From: JBMFOH01 sp049969715 [NCBI: bacterium]
Lineage (GTDB): Bacteria > DUMJ01
DNA: 38,457 bases
Assembly (NCBI GenBank): GCA_049969715.1
Contig: JBMFOH010000018.1
Coordinates: 1-38,457, forward strand
Direction of reading: 5' to 3'
The notes below the pieces were generated by a model. It had not been told where the DNA came from, searched no databases, and saw nothing but the letters and a program-made list of their open reading frames with translations. Both the position numbers and the translations under genes were made by a program. Positions 13,851-23,353 of this stretch are shown one piece after another (positions within the stretch are counted from its first letter, which is position 1; each line of letters begins with the position of its first letter).

Positions 13851-16472
13851 ATGGTTGATCTAAATGGATATTGGGACTTTCAAATAACTCCTATAGGAAA
13901 ATTCTATACAAAGGTGGTAGGTCCATCTTGGGAGAAAATACCTGTACCATCTGCCTGGGAGAGCCAAGGAATAGATGTAAATATTGAAGGGGTAGGAACT
14001 TACAGGAAGATTTTTAATGTAAAAAAAGATGAACTAGAAAAGATAAAAAACAGGAAGAAGGTATTTATAAAGTTTAACGGTGTAAGTGCCTATTGTAGAG
14101 TATGGCTAAATGGTATTCCTCTAGAAGAACATCTTGGTATATGGGATCCATTTGTAATCGAAATAACTCCTTATCTGAAAGAAGAGAATGAACTTCTAGT
14201 AAAGGTTATTAAACCAGGGAAATATTTACCTTTGAGAGAAAGTCTTGCCGGATTCTTACCCGATATATATGCCCCCTTTGGTGGGATATGGCAACCTGTA
14301 GAGATCTTAATAAAGGAAAAGATATTTATAGATGATGTGTCTATAAGAACAGATAAAAATGGCAAGTTAAGTGTATATGTAAGGACCGATACTGATAACA
14401 GACATATGGAAGTTGAATTGGTATTAGATGCGCTAGACGGAGAAGAGGTTGTAGCAAGCCAATCTCATACTACTGACTTTTCAGCAAGTTTTGAGCTGTC
14501 TCTAAAGGGTCCAAAACTCTGGTCGCCCCAAGAACCTAACCTCTATACATTACGTATAAGGCTATTTAAAGACAAGATGCTCTTGGATGAATATAAAACA
14601 GAGACAGGATTTAGAAGCATCACTTACAAAGATCATCACATCCTTTTAAACAATACACCCATCTATCCTAGAGGTATACTCCACTGGGGATGGTATCCTG
14701 AGAGTATAAGTCCTTATCCAGATAGAGAGACAATTTCTAAAGAGATAAGAGAACTTAAGAGTCTTGGATTTAACCTCATAAAGTTCTGCCTCTTTGTCCC
14801 TCCTAAAGACTATTTTGAGATTGCAGATAGAGAAGGAATACTTATATGGCAAGAGCTTCCAATGTGGTTACCAAAAGTCACTCGTGACTTTAAAAGAAAC
14901 GCATTAACACAGTATAGAAGAATAGTTAAGAATCTTCATAGCCACCCATCTATAGTTATATGGACGCTAGGCTGTGAGATGAATAAAGATGTAGACGAGG
15001 AATTCATAGAGAGGCTCTTTTACACAGTAAAAAAGGATATTAACGGTGGACTTATAAAGGATAACAGTGGTTCAGGAGAATGTTATGGAGGATTACTAAA
15101 GGACTATGGAGACTTTTATGACTACCACTTCTATACCGACCCTCACTTCTATAGAGACCTTATAGACAGATTTGGCTCATCTTGGAGGGAGAAAAAACCT
15201 TGGCTCTTTGGGGAATTCTGTGATTTTGATACAGTAAGGGATATAGTTAGACTAAGAGAAAAACATGGAGGGGATCCATTCTATCTTAAGAAGCCAAAAA
15301 TCGGAATTGACTGGCCTGTAGACTACAAAAATCAGTATGAAAAATTAAAAGAAGAGGGCTTATTAGATAGACTTGATGAGCTAGTAGAGTCTTCTAAAGA
15401 AAAGGCATTCGCCTACAGGAAGATAGTGCTTGAGTTAGTAAGAAGTTATGAGAGAGTCTCTGGCTATGTCATTACAAGTATGAGAGACACCCCTATAGCT
15501 ACTAGCGGTATATTCGATGACCTTATGGAGAAAAAGTTTAAAGAGAGAGAATTCTTGAAGATAAACAATGATATAGTCTTATCTCTAGGATGGGACAATA
15601 AGAGAAACTGGATAAATGGAGGAGATAGACTAATAGAGTGGGATAGATTCAACTATTCAGCAAAGTCTCTAGTAAGGGCTCATCTAATACTGAGTTATTA
15701 CGGGACAGAAAAGGTAAAGAGTCTAGTATTGAAATGTCTAGTTAGAGATGGAAATAAAATTATATTCTCTAAGGAGAATCTTATTAGAAGGTCTATATAC
15801 CCTGGATACGTAGGAGAGATTGATGTTATAGAATTTATAGCTCCTAGGGTAGCAGCACCAAAGAGACTCAGGATAGAAGCCTCTCTAGAAGTCAACGGGC
15901 GCATAGTTGAAAACCATTGGTATATCTGGATATACCCTAATACCAACATAGATGATGTACGGATATTTGACCCTAAAGGTGTTATAAGATTTAACTTAGA
16001 AGAGCCTAAAGGAAGGGTATTTGTCTCTACAAGATTAGACGATTATATATTAGATACAATCTATAAAGGTGCCAGGGTACTATACATACAGCCTGAAGAT
16101 GGAGACTTACCTACAAGTTGTAAACCGTTCTTCAGAGAGTCTATTCAAGTATTATTTGAACACCCAGTTTTAAAGCGTTTCTCCCCTTATGGATTATCTA
16201 TAGAGCAGTGGTACTCTTTAGCTACAGATAGGGTCTTTCCTAAAGAAGTTATGAAAGAATACAATGCCAAAAGGATAATTTCAAGACTCGATACAAGGAC
16301 ATATATCCTAGACCACTACCTTATAGAAGTTAATATAGGTAAAGGAATTTTAATAGCAACAACATTGAGATTTAATGGAGGACTAGGAGACCAGGCAGAA
16401 AATATAGAGTATAACTCTGCAGGTAGATACTTATTAAAAAGCATAGTAAGATATCTGAGTAAAACCAGTTAA
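13851..16472 (+). CDS. Glycoside hydrolase family 2 (beta-galactosidase/beta-glucuronidase type)
   Basis: 873 residues with the GH2 order: jelly-roll sugar-binding domain (start LNGYWDFQITP; FNGVSAYCRVWLNG), an Ig-like domain (LWSPQEPNLYTLRI), then the TIM barrel from about residue 270. The putative acid/base is Glu in IWTLGCEMN (about 375) and the nucleophile Glu in LFGEFCDFD (about 455). The residue before the acid/base is Cys where most GH2 enzymes have Asn. About 300 residues follow the barrel. There is no signal peptide, so it acts on imported oligosaccharides. It leads a three-gene operon with a lectin-like protein and a GH127 enzyme, suggesting use of plant side-chain glycans. Exact substrate unknown. 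Confidence 0.88.
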   Translation: MVDLNGYWDFQITPIGKFYTKVVGPSWEKIPVPSAWESQGIDVNIEGVGTYRKIFNVKKDELEKIKNRKKVFIKFNGVSAYCRVWLNGIPLEEHLGIWDPFVIEITPYLKEENELLVKVIKPGKYLPLRESLAGFLPDIYAPFGGIWQPVEILIKEKIFIDDVSIRTDKNGKLSVYVRTDTDNRHMEVELVLDALDGEEVVASQSHTTDFSASFELSLKGPKLWSPQEPNLYTLRIRLFKDKMLLDEYKTETGFRSITYKDHHILLNNTPIYPRGILHWGWYPESISPYPDRETISKEIRELKSLGFNLIKFCLFVPPKDYFEIADREGILIWQELPMWLPKVTRDFKRNALTQYRRIVKNLHSHPSIVIWTLGCEMNKDVDEEFIERLFYTVKKDINGGLIKDNSGSGECYGGLLKDYGDFYDYHFYTDPHFYRDLIDRFGSSWREKKPWLFGEFCDFDTVRDIVRLREKHGGDPFYLKKPKIGIDWPVDYKNQYEKLKEEGLLDRLDELVESSKEKAFAYRKIVLELVRSYERVSGYVITSMRDTPIATSGIFDDLMEKKFKEREFLKINNDIVLSLGWDNKRNWINGGDRLIEWDRFNYSAKSLVRAHLILSYYGTEKVKSLVLKCLVRDGNKIIFSKENLIRRSIYPGYVGEIDVIEFIAPRVAAPKRLRIEASLEVNGRIVENHWYIWIYPNTNIDDVRIFDPKGVIRFNLEEPKGRVFVSTRLDDYILDTIYKGARVLYIQPEDGDLPTSCKPFFRESIQVLFEHPVLKRFSPYGLSIEQWYSLATDRVFPKEVMKEYNAKRIISRLDTRTYILDHYLIEVNIGKGILIATTLRFNGGLGDQAENIEYNSAGRYLLKSIVRYLSKTS

Positions 16473-16484
16473 AGGAGGCAAATT

Positions 16485-17114
16485 ATGATAGTAAGACTTA
16501 TAAAGAAAGAAGTAGATACTTCTAAAGGGAAGGTATTGTATGATTTGCCATTCAGTAATGAGGTCTTAGAAAGATATTGGAAGGTCTATACCGGAGAATG
16601 GTACCTTGATGGTGAATGGCTAACTGGAAAAAATCCAGGAAACTTTCCCGGTATGATTATTTCAAAGTTAGACTACCCTGGGAATGTAATTGTTGAGTTT
16701 GAAGCAAGAACTGTTCTTCCCTGTACTCATGATATAAACTTTATGTGGAATGGAAGCTGGGATGAAGAGAAAAATCAGAGAGGATACGCCTATGTAGCCG
16801 GTATTGAAGGCTGGTGGAATAGAAAGGTAGGAATTGAAAAATCTCCAGAGTACAGATTAACTGCTTGCACACCTCTATTTGAGTTTAAACCAGGGAAAAT
16901 CTATAGAATCTTGGGTGGTAGTATTGATGGTCACTGTTTTGTATGTGCAGATGATAGACTACTCCTAGAGGTCACAGACCCCGACCCAATAGATAACAAG
17001 AAGTACGCAAAGGTTGGCTTTGAAGCCTACTGTAGTCATATACAGATAAGGAATGTAAAGATTAGAGAAGCATTCTGGAGAGAGATAGAAGAACTCTATA
17101 CGCCTGAATTCTAA
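16485..17114 (+). CDS. Concanavalin-A-like jelly-roll protein (DUF1961/YesU-like)
   Basis: 209 residues, no signal peptide. The sequence has the look of the YesU/DUF1961 jelly-roll group: a long WKVYTGEWYLDGEWLTGKNP opening, FPGMIISK, VIVEFEARTVLPCTHDINF, and a closing VGFEAYCSHIQIRNVKI strand. YesU-type proteins occur in rhamnogalacturonan utilisation clusters. It sits 12 nt behind the GH2 gene with a strong GGAGG, so it is in the same operon. It could be a carbohydrate-binding protein or a weak hydrolase. The family assignment is by pattern only. Confidence 0.6.
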   Translation: MIVRLIKKEVDTSKGKVLYDLPFSNEVLERYWKVYTGEWYLDGEWLTGKNPGNFPGMIISKLDYPGNVIVEFEARTVLPCTHDINFMWNGSWDEEKNQRGYAYVAGIEGWWNRKVGIEKSPEYRLTACTPLFEFKPGKIYRILGGSIDGHCFVCADDRLLLEVTDPDPIDNKKYAKVGFEAYCSHIQIRNVKIREAFWREIEELYTPEF

Positions 17115-17140
17115 AAACTAATTAAGGGAGGATGAACTGT

Positions 17141-19051
17141 ATGTTTGCAAATCGAAAGCCGCTAGTAAGTATTCCATTTATTGAACTGCCTCTTGGTTCG
17201 ATAAAACCAGAAGGATGGTTGCTTAATCAGTTAATCATTCAGGCTAATGGACTGACGGGGAATTTAGAAGAGATTTGGGATTCTGTTGGACCAAATAGTG
17301 GTTGGTTAGGGGGAAGTGGAGAAAACTGGGAAAGGGGACCTTATTACTGTGACGGATTGATCCCTCTAGCTTATCTTCTAAATGATGAAAAATTGATAGA
17401 AAAGGCGAATAAGTGGATAAACTGGAGTCTAAATAGCCAGACAGAAGAAGGAAACTTTGGACCTCAGGATAACCTTGACTGGTGGCCTAGGATGATAATG
17501 CTAAAAGCATTTATACAGTATTATGAGGCAACACAGGATGATAGGGTCATAGAATTTATGAAAAGATATTTTATATATCAGAGGAAGAATATAGAGAAAA
17601 GACCCTTAGAGAGTTGGGCTATGGCAAGAGGAGCCGAAAATATATATTCTATCTATTGGTTATACAATATTATAGGGGAAGAATTTTTATTAGACCTTGC
17701 TGATATCATATTCAAACGGACCCTAGATTGGATAGAGCTATTTACTAATTTCCCCTATACAAGACCCATTAAGTATTACTATGACTGGAATAAATTTAAA
17801 GAACTAAAGTTTCACGAACTTATAAACTATCATTCTCACCATGTTGTTAATGTGGCTATGGGCATAAAATATCCTGCACTGTATTATCAGCTCAGTGGAA
17901 AAGAAGAGCATAAAAAGGCTATAGATTTAGCCATAGATAATTTAACCAGGTATCATGGTGTTGCCAATGGAATGTTCACTGGAGATGAGCACCTGAGTGG
18001 GAGAAGCCCTTCGCAAGGAACAGAGTTATGTGCAGTAGTTGAATTTATGTTCTCACTCCAAAACATAATAAAAGTGTCTGAGGGGAATATAAAATATGTG
18101 GATTTATTAGAAAAGATAGCTTACAATGCCTTACCAGCTACTTTTACAGAAGATATGTGTGCGCATCAGTATGACCAACAGGTGAATCAGGTCATAGTTT
18201 CAGTAGCAAAGAGAGACTGGTACAACAATAATGATGATTCAAATATCTTTGGACTAGAACCAAACTTTGGCTGTTGCACTGCAAATATGCATCAAGGTTG
18301 GCCTAAGTTTGTGAAAAATTTATGGCTTGCCACAGTAGACGGTGGCCTTTCCGCTATTGCCTATGCTCCCTCTAGGGTTAATACAAAGATAAATGGCGTA
18401 GATATATCAATAAAAGAAGAGACAGATTATCCGTTTAATGAGTATATTAGATTCTCATTAGAATGCAGGGAAAGGGTAACATTCCCCCTAAGGCTAAGGA
18501 TACCAGCTTGGTGTGAATCTGGTGAGATTAGAGTTAATGGAAAAAGATTTTCTAATATTACTCAGGGCAGATATTATAAGATTCTGAGAGAGTGGAATAA
18601 TGGAGATACTGTAGAGCTTCGGCTTCCTATGAGAATAAGGACTAATTCTTGGATAAATAATTCTATAAGTATAGAAAGGGGACCACTTGTATTTGCCCTA
18701 AAGATAGAGGAAGAGAGAAAAAAGATAAAGGGAAAAGATCCTTTCAATGATTGGGAGATATATCCTAAAAGTCCTTGGAATTATGCTCTTATCTTAGATA
18801 AGGAGAATCCTGAAGGATATCTCTCAGTAGAGGCAAGTGATATTCCTTTTCAGCCATTTAATCCAAATAATCCGCCTATATTATTAAAAGGAAAGGCAAG
18901 AGTAGTAGAGGAGTGGAAGTTAGAAAATAATTCTGCAGGGATACCTCCATTAAGCCCAGTTAGTACTGATAAACCTATAGAAGATGTAGTATTAATACCC
19001 TACGGAGGAGCAAAAATTAGAATAGCCCAATTTCCATATATTCAAAAATGA
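17141..19051 (+). CDS. GH127-type beta-L-arabinofuranosidase (DUF1680)
   Basis: 636 residues. I start at ATG 17141, which gives 9-nt spacing from GGGAGG; the ATG at 17132 overlaps the ribosome site. An (alpha/alpha)6 barrel region is followed by beta-sandwich domains. The zinc-cysteine catalytic set of GH127 can be traced: Glu-x-Cys in GTELCAVVE (about 294) and the Cys pair in NFGCCTANMHQGW (about 376). In the founding enzyme HypBA1 these positions are Glu338, Cys340, Cys417 and Cys418. No signal peptide. With the GH2 and jelly-roll proteins it suggests breakdown of arabinose-bearing oligosaccharides inside the cell. It converges on the ygiQ remnant with a 31-nt gap. Confidence 0.85.
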   Translation: MFANRKPLVSIPFIELPLGSIKPEGWLLNQLIIQANGLTGNLEEIWDSVGPNSGWLGGSGENWERGPYYCDGLIPLAYLLNDEKLIEKANKWINWSLNSQTEEGNFGPQDNLDWWPRMIMLKAFIQYYEATQDDRVIEFMKRYFIYQRKNIEKRPLESWAMARGAENIYSIYWLYNIIGEEFLLDLADIIFKRTLDWIELFTNFPYTRPIKYYYDWNKFKELKFHELINYHSHHVVNVAMGIKYPALYYQLSGKEEHKKAIDLAIDNLTRYHGVANGMFTGDEHLSGRSPSQGTELCAVVEFMFSLQNIIKVSEGNIKYVDLLEKIAYNALPATFTEDMCAHQYDQQVNQVIVSVAKRDWYNNNDDSNIFGLEPNFGCCTANMHQGWPKFVKNLWLATVDGGLSAIAYAPSRVNTKINGVDISIKEETDYPFNEYIRFSLECRERVTFPLRLRIPAWCESGEIRVNGKRFSNITQGRYYKILREWNNGDTVELRLPMRIRTNSWINNSISIERGPLVFALKIEEERKKIKGKDPFNDWEIYPKSPWNYALILDKENPEGYLSVEASDIPFQPFNPNNPPILLKGKARVVEEWKLENNSAGIPPLSPVSTDKPIEDVVLIPYGGAKIRIAQFPYIQK

Positions 19052-19082
19052 GATAAATTTCCCCCATATTAGAACTAGATTC

Positions 19083-20193
19083 TTAGAAAAGTTTCCCAAA
19101 AGGGAAGGGTACTTTATCTCTATATCTTAGGGGGAAGTGGCGTATAGTCTCCTGAATCTGCTCTAGATAATGTCCCATGTTAGGGAATAAACAATCTCTA
19201 TTAGTGCATGAGCCAGGAATTCCATAGAGTTTACACCTCAGCTTATACATATTAGCCGTAGGTCCACCTACATCATTAATGGTTCCCTTAAAGTCATTAC
19301 GTTTAGTCAAATTATAAACCTCTTCTAGTATAGACTCTTCACTTCTAGAGATTACTTGCCATCCTTGATGAAGATTGAGAGAACAAAAGGGACAGCTTCC
19401 AAAACGTCCTCTATGAGAAGTAATAGATGTCATTACTGTTTCTAATGCAGGAACCTTCTCTTTATAAGATGGATGAGGAAATCTCTGAAACGGTAAAGAA
19501 TAGATAAGATCAAGGTCCCAAGTAGTATATACAGGCGGTGGGTTTTGAATAATATACCTTCTTCCATCTCTTTGCACCAAAATCTTTCTTTTTTTCATAC
19601 CATCCAATAGTAACATCTGAAAATCAAAGTATCTGTCTTTATCCTGAGATACTTCTTCAAATGGAGGAAGTATTATATATTCTTTACCCCTAAAAAGTTC
19701 ATCAAATTCTCTCTCATTAAGCACATAAACAATCCCAGGAATCTGGTATATCTCATACCAAGGCTTCTCCAATGCAAAGCTTTTAGCAATCTCTACTATC
19801 TGTTTCTCCCCCATCCCATAAACAATTAACTTTGCTCTTGAATCCACGATGATAGAGTGTCTTACACTATCCTCCCAAAAATCGTAGTGAGAAAATCTTC
19901 TCAAACTAGCCTCAAGTCCACCTAATATAATAGGAATATCCGGATATATCTCGTGGACAACATTTGAATAAACTACTGTGGCCCTATCAGGTCTTTTCCC
20001 AGGGATTCCACCTGGGGTATAGGCATCTCTTTCTCTTCTCCTCAAATCCAAAATATTCTAAGACTCTTCCAATTACAGCCGAGCCAAAAGATGGGTAATC
20101 AATATAGGCGTCACCTGTAACTACTATTACATCTAATTCCTTCCAGCCTCTTCTTTTAGCCTCTTCCAAAGTGATAGGTAAGAAATTGGACAT
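19083..20193 (-). pseudogene. ygiQ: YgiQ-family radical SAM protein, decayed
   Basis: Two overlapping frames make one damaged gene. The first (20193 to about 19990) gives the YgiQ N-terminus: [37 protein letters not shown]. The second resumes at [20 protein letters not shown]. Some 50-60 residues that normally lie between them are missing and the frame is shifted. In the radical-SAM motif the first cysteine is replaced: HRGRFGSCPFC against the usual HRGCFGGCxFC, a CGT codon in place of TGT. The C-terminus stops near residue 320 of the second frame, well short of the family length of roughly 600. Three independent lesions argue for a real pseudogene. Confidence 0.8.
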
Positions 20194-20288
20194 CTATCCT
20201 CTTTAAATATAAGATCTTAATAAGATTTTATCATAGAGAATCAAGAGTAATATTTCACAGGAATATAATTATCTTTTAAAAGTGACCT

Positions 20289-20317
20289 TTGCAGGCTTGC
20301 TTTTTAAAAGATATTAT
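20289..20317 (+). promoter_or_regulatory. Promoter of the tRNA pair
   Basis: -35 TTGCAG (20289-20294) and -10 TATTAT (20312-20317), spacer 17 nt. A TATGAT and a GATAAT slightly downstream are alternative -10 elements. Confidence 0.5.
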
Positions 20318-20334
20318 GATAGGATAATAACAGT

Positions 20335-20411
20335 GGGGATGTAGCCAAGCGGATTAAGGCGGCAGATTGCAAATCTGTTATTCCTCGGTTCGAATCCGGG
20401 CGTCCCCTCCA
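20335..20411 (+). tRNA. tRNA-Cys (GCA)
   Basis: A 77-nt cloverleaf with acceptor GGGGATG pairing CGTCCCC, anticodon loop TTGCAAA on a CAGAT/ATCTG stem, T-loop GGTTCGAATCC and an encoded CCA end. The anticodon GCA reads cysteine codons. Confidence 0.95.
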
Positions 20412-20413
20412 GT

Positions 20414-20488
20414 GGGCGGTTAGTTCAGCGGAAGAACGCTTCGTTGACACCGAAGAGGTCAGTGGTTCAACTCCACTACCGCCCACCA
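20414..20488 (+). tRNA. tRNA-Val (GAC)
   Basis: A 75-nt cloverleaf two bases after tRNA-Cys. Acceptor GGGCGGT pairs ACCGCCC, the anticodon loop is TTGACAC on a CTTCG/CGAAG stem, the T-loop is GGTTCAACTCC and CCA is encoded. A TTTTTT run follows directly and may end the transcript. Confidence 0.95.
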
Positions 20489-20495
20489 TTTTTTG

Positions 20496-20504
20496 TGTTA
20501 TAAT
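20496..20504 (+). promoter_or_regulatory. Extended -10 promoter of thyX (leaderless)
   Basis: TGTTATAAT is a perfect extended -10 (TGn-TATAAT). Only 7 nt separate it from the ATG at 20512, so transcription should begin at or next to the start codon. No ribosome site is present. Confidence 0.65.
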
Positions 20505-20511
20505 ATTTTCT

Positions 20512-21168
20512 ATGGAGATAAACCTTTTACAATATACACCTGAGCCTGATAGGACGGTAGCTATAGCTGCAAGATTATGTTATTCTAAGAGAGGAATCTC
20601 AGAACTCTCGGAAAAGCTAACGGAAGATAAAACAAGAGAACTCATAAAGAAACTTAAAAGTTCTGGACACCTATCTCCATTGGAGCATGCCAGTTTTACC
20701 TTTGGTATAGAGGGGATCTCTAGGGTAACTTCTCATCAACTTGTAAGACATAGGATAGCAAGTTATTCCCAACAAAGTCAACGTTATGTAAGGGTTTCTA
20801 ATGCACTATTTGTAATTCCTCCCTCTGTTGAAAGAAATAGGGAGGCAAAGTTATTAACCGTTGAGATAAACGAGATGGCAAAAAAGACATATCAAAAGCT
20901 CATAGAGTTAGGTATTCCTGAGGAGGACGCTAGATATATACTTCCTCAAGGTATAACTACGAAGATAATAGTTACTATGAATGCTAGGGAACTCTTGCAC
21001 TTTTTCAATCTTCGCTGTTGTCTAAGGGCACAGTGGGAGATAAGGATGGTGGCTAATTCTATGTTAAAAGAGGTAAAAAAGGTAGCTCCGATTATCTTTG
21101 AGGATGCTGGACCATACTGCTTTAGTGGACCTTGTCCAGAGGAGGGACCCTGTAAGCTTAAAAGATGA
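20512..21168 (+). CDS. thyX: Flavin-dependent thymidylate synthase ThyX
   Basis: 218 residues. ThyX makes dTMP from dUMP using methylene-THF, FAD and NAD(P)H. The signature RHR-x7-S is intact in VRHRIASYSQQSQRY, preceded by HASFTF, and the C-terminal region has NARELLHFFNLRCC and AQWEIR. The length is standard. There is no Shine-Dalgarno sequence; an extended -10 promoter lies immediately upstream, so the mRNA is probably leaderless. Its last four bases overlap the next start (ATGA). It is the first gene of a long plus-strand series that also includes gcvT, another methylene-THF enzyme. Confidence 0.96.
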   Translation: MEINLLQYTPEPDRTVAIAARLCYSKRGISELSEKLTEDKTRELIKKLKSSGHLSPLEHASFTFGIEGISRVTSHQLVRHRIASYSQQSQRYVRVSNALFVIPPSVERNREAKLLTVEINEMAKKTYQKLIELGIPEEDARYILPQGITTKIIVTMNARELLHFFNLRCCLRAQWEIRMVANSMLKEVKKVAPIIFEDAGPYCFSGPCPEEGPCKLKR

Positions 21169-21386
21169 AACTTTTTATAGATAGATTCGAAGGAGATTGG
21201 GCAGTAATAGTAGGAGATAAAATTTCCTTTAATTTCCCTAGGTTCCTTCTTCCTAGGGATGCAAAAGAGGGGGATATAATAAAGGTAGAGATAGGGGTTG
21301 ATAAAACTTCTACAGAGGAGTTTAGAAAAGAGATAAAGAATATCATAAAGGGATTGAATGAAAAAGAAGGGGACATCTCTTTATAA
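21165..21386 (+). CDS. DUF3006 family small protein
   Basis: 73 residues with the pattern of DUF3006: IDRFEGDWAVIVGD near the start, then PRDAKEGDIIKVEI, ending in a charged helix. These proteins form a small beta-barrel and are often encoded beside ComEC-like metallo-hydrolases, as here. It overlaps thyX by 4 nt and the next gene by 29 nt, so all three are translated together. Molecular role unknown. Confidence 0.8.
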   Translation: MKLFIDRFEGDWAVIVGDKISFNFPRFLLPRDAKEGDIIKVEIGVDKTSTEEFRKEIKNIIKGLNEKEGDISL

Positions 21387-22275
21387 AAGATATCTCTTTG
21401 TATCTGTAGCTTTTCTATTTATAGTTTTCCTTTTTGGTTTTAGGGCGCTTGATGTCGATATATCTAGAATAAGGGTATATGTATTTGACGTAGGTCAAGG
21501 AGATAGCATTCTAATAAAGGCATTTGATAGGAATCTACTTATAGATGCAGGTCCAGAAAAGGACCTATGTCTCAGAAAGTTAGAAGGTTTTGGTGTAAAG
21601 AGATTAAACTTAGTGATAGCTACTCACCCTCATAGTGACCATATAGGAGGGATGAAGGCTGTAGTAGAGAGATATCTTCCGGAATACTATATGGACCCAG
21701 GGGTTCCCTATTCTTCTAAGATATATAAAGACCTTCTTAGTGCTATAAAAGAAAAGAAGATAAATTACTTGAAACCAAAGGGGCAGACTATTCATATAGA
21801 AGAGGCAATCCTCTTTGTATTTCCTCTATTGGAGGAAAGTGATGAGATGAACAATAACTCTGTTATAAGTAGACTCTCTTATAATAACTTTAGTATGCTT
21901 TTTCTTGGGGATTCAGAGAGGGAAGAACAGTCTTATCTTATAAATGTTTATAGGAATGAGCTGAAAAGTGATATAGTTAAGATAGCTCATCATGGTTCTT
22001 CTACAGGTACAAGTAAGGAATTACTAGATGCAGTGATGCCTAAAATAGGTATCATATCAGTAGGGAGGGGTAATTCCTATGGGCATCCTCATAAGGAAAC
22101 TATAACACTCCTTATGGCTAATAAAGTAAAGATATATAGAACAGATGAGGATGGTACTGTGGCTATCCTTTCTGATGGGAATGGCTATATGATAATAAGG
22201 GAGAATGGCCCTCTTTTAGAGAGGCTCCGTTTTATATTCTTACAGGGGAAGGAATTTCTTTCAGGGATATTTTAG
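21358..22275 (+). CDS. Membrane-anchored ComEC/Rec2-like metallo-beta-lactamase-fold hydrolase
   Basis: 305 residues. An N-terminal membrane segment (YLFVSVAFLFIVFLFGF) is followed by the hydrolase domain alone, without the Competence permease domain of full ComEC. The metal-binding motif is THPHSDHIGG; the FDVGQGDSILI entry strand, FLGDSE and IAHHGS complete the fold. The domain would face outside the cytoplasmic membrane. DNA, nucleotide or cell-wall substrates have been proposed for such stand-alone proteins; none can be chosen here. Pairing with DUF3006 is common. About 70 residues at the C-terminus follow the last motif. Confidence 0.88.
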   Translation: MKKKGTSLYKRYLFVSVAFLFIVFLFGFRALDVDISRIRVYVFDVGQGDSILIKAFDRNLLIDAGPEKDLCLRKLEGFGVKRLNLVIATHPHSDHIGGMKAVVERYLPEYYMDPGVPYSSKIYKDLLSAIKEKKINYLKPKGQTIHIEEAILFVFPLLEESDEMNNNSVISRLSYNNFSMLFLGDSEREEQSYLINVYRNELKSDIVKIAHHGSSTGTSKELLDAVMPKIGIISVGRGNSYGHPHKETITLLMANKVKIYRTDEDGTVAILSDGNGYMIIRENGPLLERLRFIFLQGKEFLSGIF

Positions 22276-22294
22276 AAAATATTTCGAGGTGAAG

Positions 22295-23341
22295 ATGGAG
22301 AAGATAACACCTATCTATCAGAGACACAAAGAATTGAACGCTCAATTTATCAATTTCTATGATTGGAAGATGCCTCTTTACTATAAGGGTATTATAGAAG
22401 AAGCCAAGGCGGTAAGGTCTACAGTGGGGATATTTGATATCTCTCATATGGCAAGATTTATCATCTTGTTGAATGATGTATCTTCTATAGATAGGCTCTT
22501 TACTAACGATCTAAGGCTTCTTTCTGTTGGCAGAGCCCAATACACCCTCCTATGTAATAGCGATGGAGGTATTTTAGACGATACTATACTCTCTAGATTA
22601 GATTTGTATAGATATTTATTAGTGGTAAATGCTAGTAATCGTTACAAGATACTCGATTGGTTATGCGCTCATAGAGATATAGGAATGAAAATAAGGGATA
22701 TAACTGAAAGGACAGGCTCCATAGCAATTCAGGGTCCAGAGGCAGAAAGACTTACTGAAAGGATATTTGGCACTAGCCTTTCTAGACTGAAAAGGTTCCA
22801 TCTCCTAGAGATAGATGATACCCTTATTTCAAGAACAGGGTATACGGGAGAAGATGGATTTGAGATTATTAGTCCTTCAGAAAAGATAATTAATTATTGG
22901 GATAAGGCAATAGAACTTGGAGTTATTCCTTGTGGTTTAGGTTCTAGGGATATATTAAGATTGGAGGCAGGATACTGCCTCTATGGAAATGAACTTACTG
23001 AGGAGAGAAATCCTATAGAGGCAGGATTAGAGAGATTTGTTAAGGTAAATAACAGAAACTTTATAGGTTCTGAAAGGATAAAGGATTTTCTGTATAATGG
23101 AACGAGAGAGAAACTTGTATGGTTTAAGCTGGAGGAAAAGACAGTCCCTAGAAAAGGAAATGAGATGATCTATGGTGAAGAGAAGATAGGAGTGGTTACC
23201 TCTGGTGGATACTCCCCTTTTTATAAAACTAGCATAGGTATGGGATATGTAAAAAGGCATCTGGCGGTAGAGGGTATCCATGTAGGCATAAGGATAAGAG
23301 ATACCATTAGGGAGGCGGTCATATCAAGGAGTAACATATGA
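22295..23341 (+). CDS. gcvT: Aminomethyltransferase (glycine cleavage T-protein family)
   Basis: 348 residues from ATG 22295 behind GAGGTG. The T-protein folds around THF and releases NH3 and methylene-THF from the lipoyl-bound aminomethyl group. Visible family blocks are STVGIFDISHM, YTLLCNSDGGILDD, QGPEA, RTGYTGEDGFEI and the conserved LRLEAGYCLYGNEL; the tail has GVVTSGGYSPF. The length is normal. No gcvH or gcvP lies in the window, so its partners are elsewhere or it serves another folate-dependent role. It precedes dnaG, whose promoter lies at the very end of gcvT. Confidence 0.92.
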   Translation: MEKITPIYQRHKELNAQFINFYDWKMPLYYKGIIEEAKAVRSTVGIFDISHMARFIILLNDVSSIDRLFTNDLRLLSVGRAQYTLLCNSDGGILDDTILSRLDLYRYLLVVNASNRYKILDWLCAHRDIGMKIRDITERTGSIAIQGPEAERLTERIFGTSLSRLKRFHLLEIDDTLISRTGYTGEDGFEIISPSEKIINYWDKAIELGVIPCGLGSRDILRLEAGYCLYGNELTEERNPIEAGLERFVKVNNRNFIGSERIKDFLYNGTREKLVWFKLEEKTVPRKGNEMIYGEEKIGVVTSGGYSPFYKTSIGMGYVKRHLAVEGIHVGIRIRDTIREAVISRSNI

Positions 23342-23347
23342 TATAAT
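23339..23347 (+). promoter_or_regulatory. Extended -10 promoter of dnaG (leaderless)
   Basis: TGATATAAT, a perfect extended -10, overlaps the gcvT stop. It ends 6 nt before the dnaG ATG at 23354, so the transcript should have no leader. This is the same arrangement as at thyX. Confidence 0.65.
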
Positions 23348-23353
23348 ATAATT

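Noticed and set aside
20304-20489. 61-codon open frame on the minus strand
   Set aside because: It is antisense to the tRNA-Cys/tRNA-Val pair and their promoter.
22295-23341. Complete glycine cleavage system
   Set aside because: Only the T-protein gene is present; no gcvH, gcvP or lpd can be found in the window.
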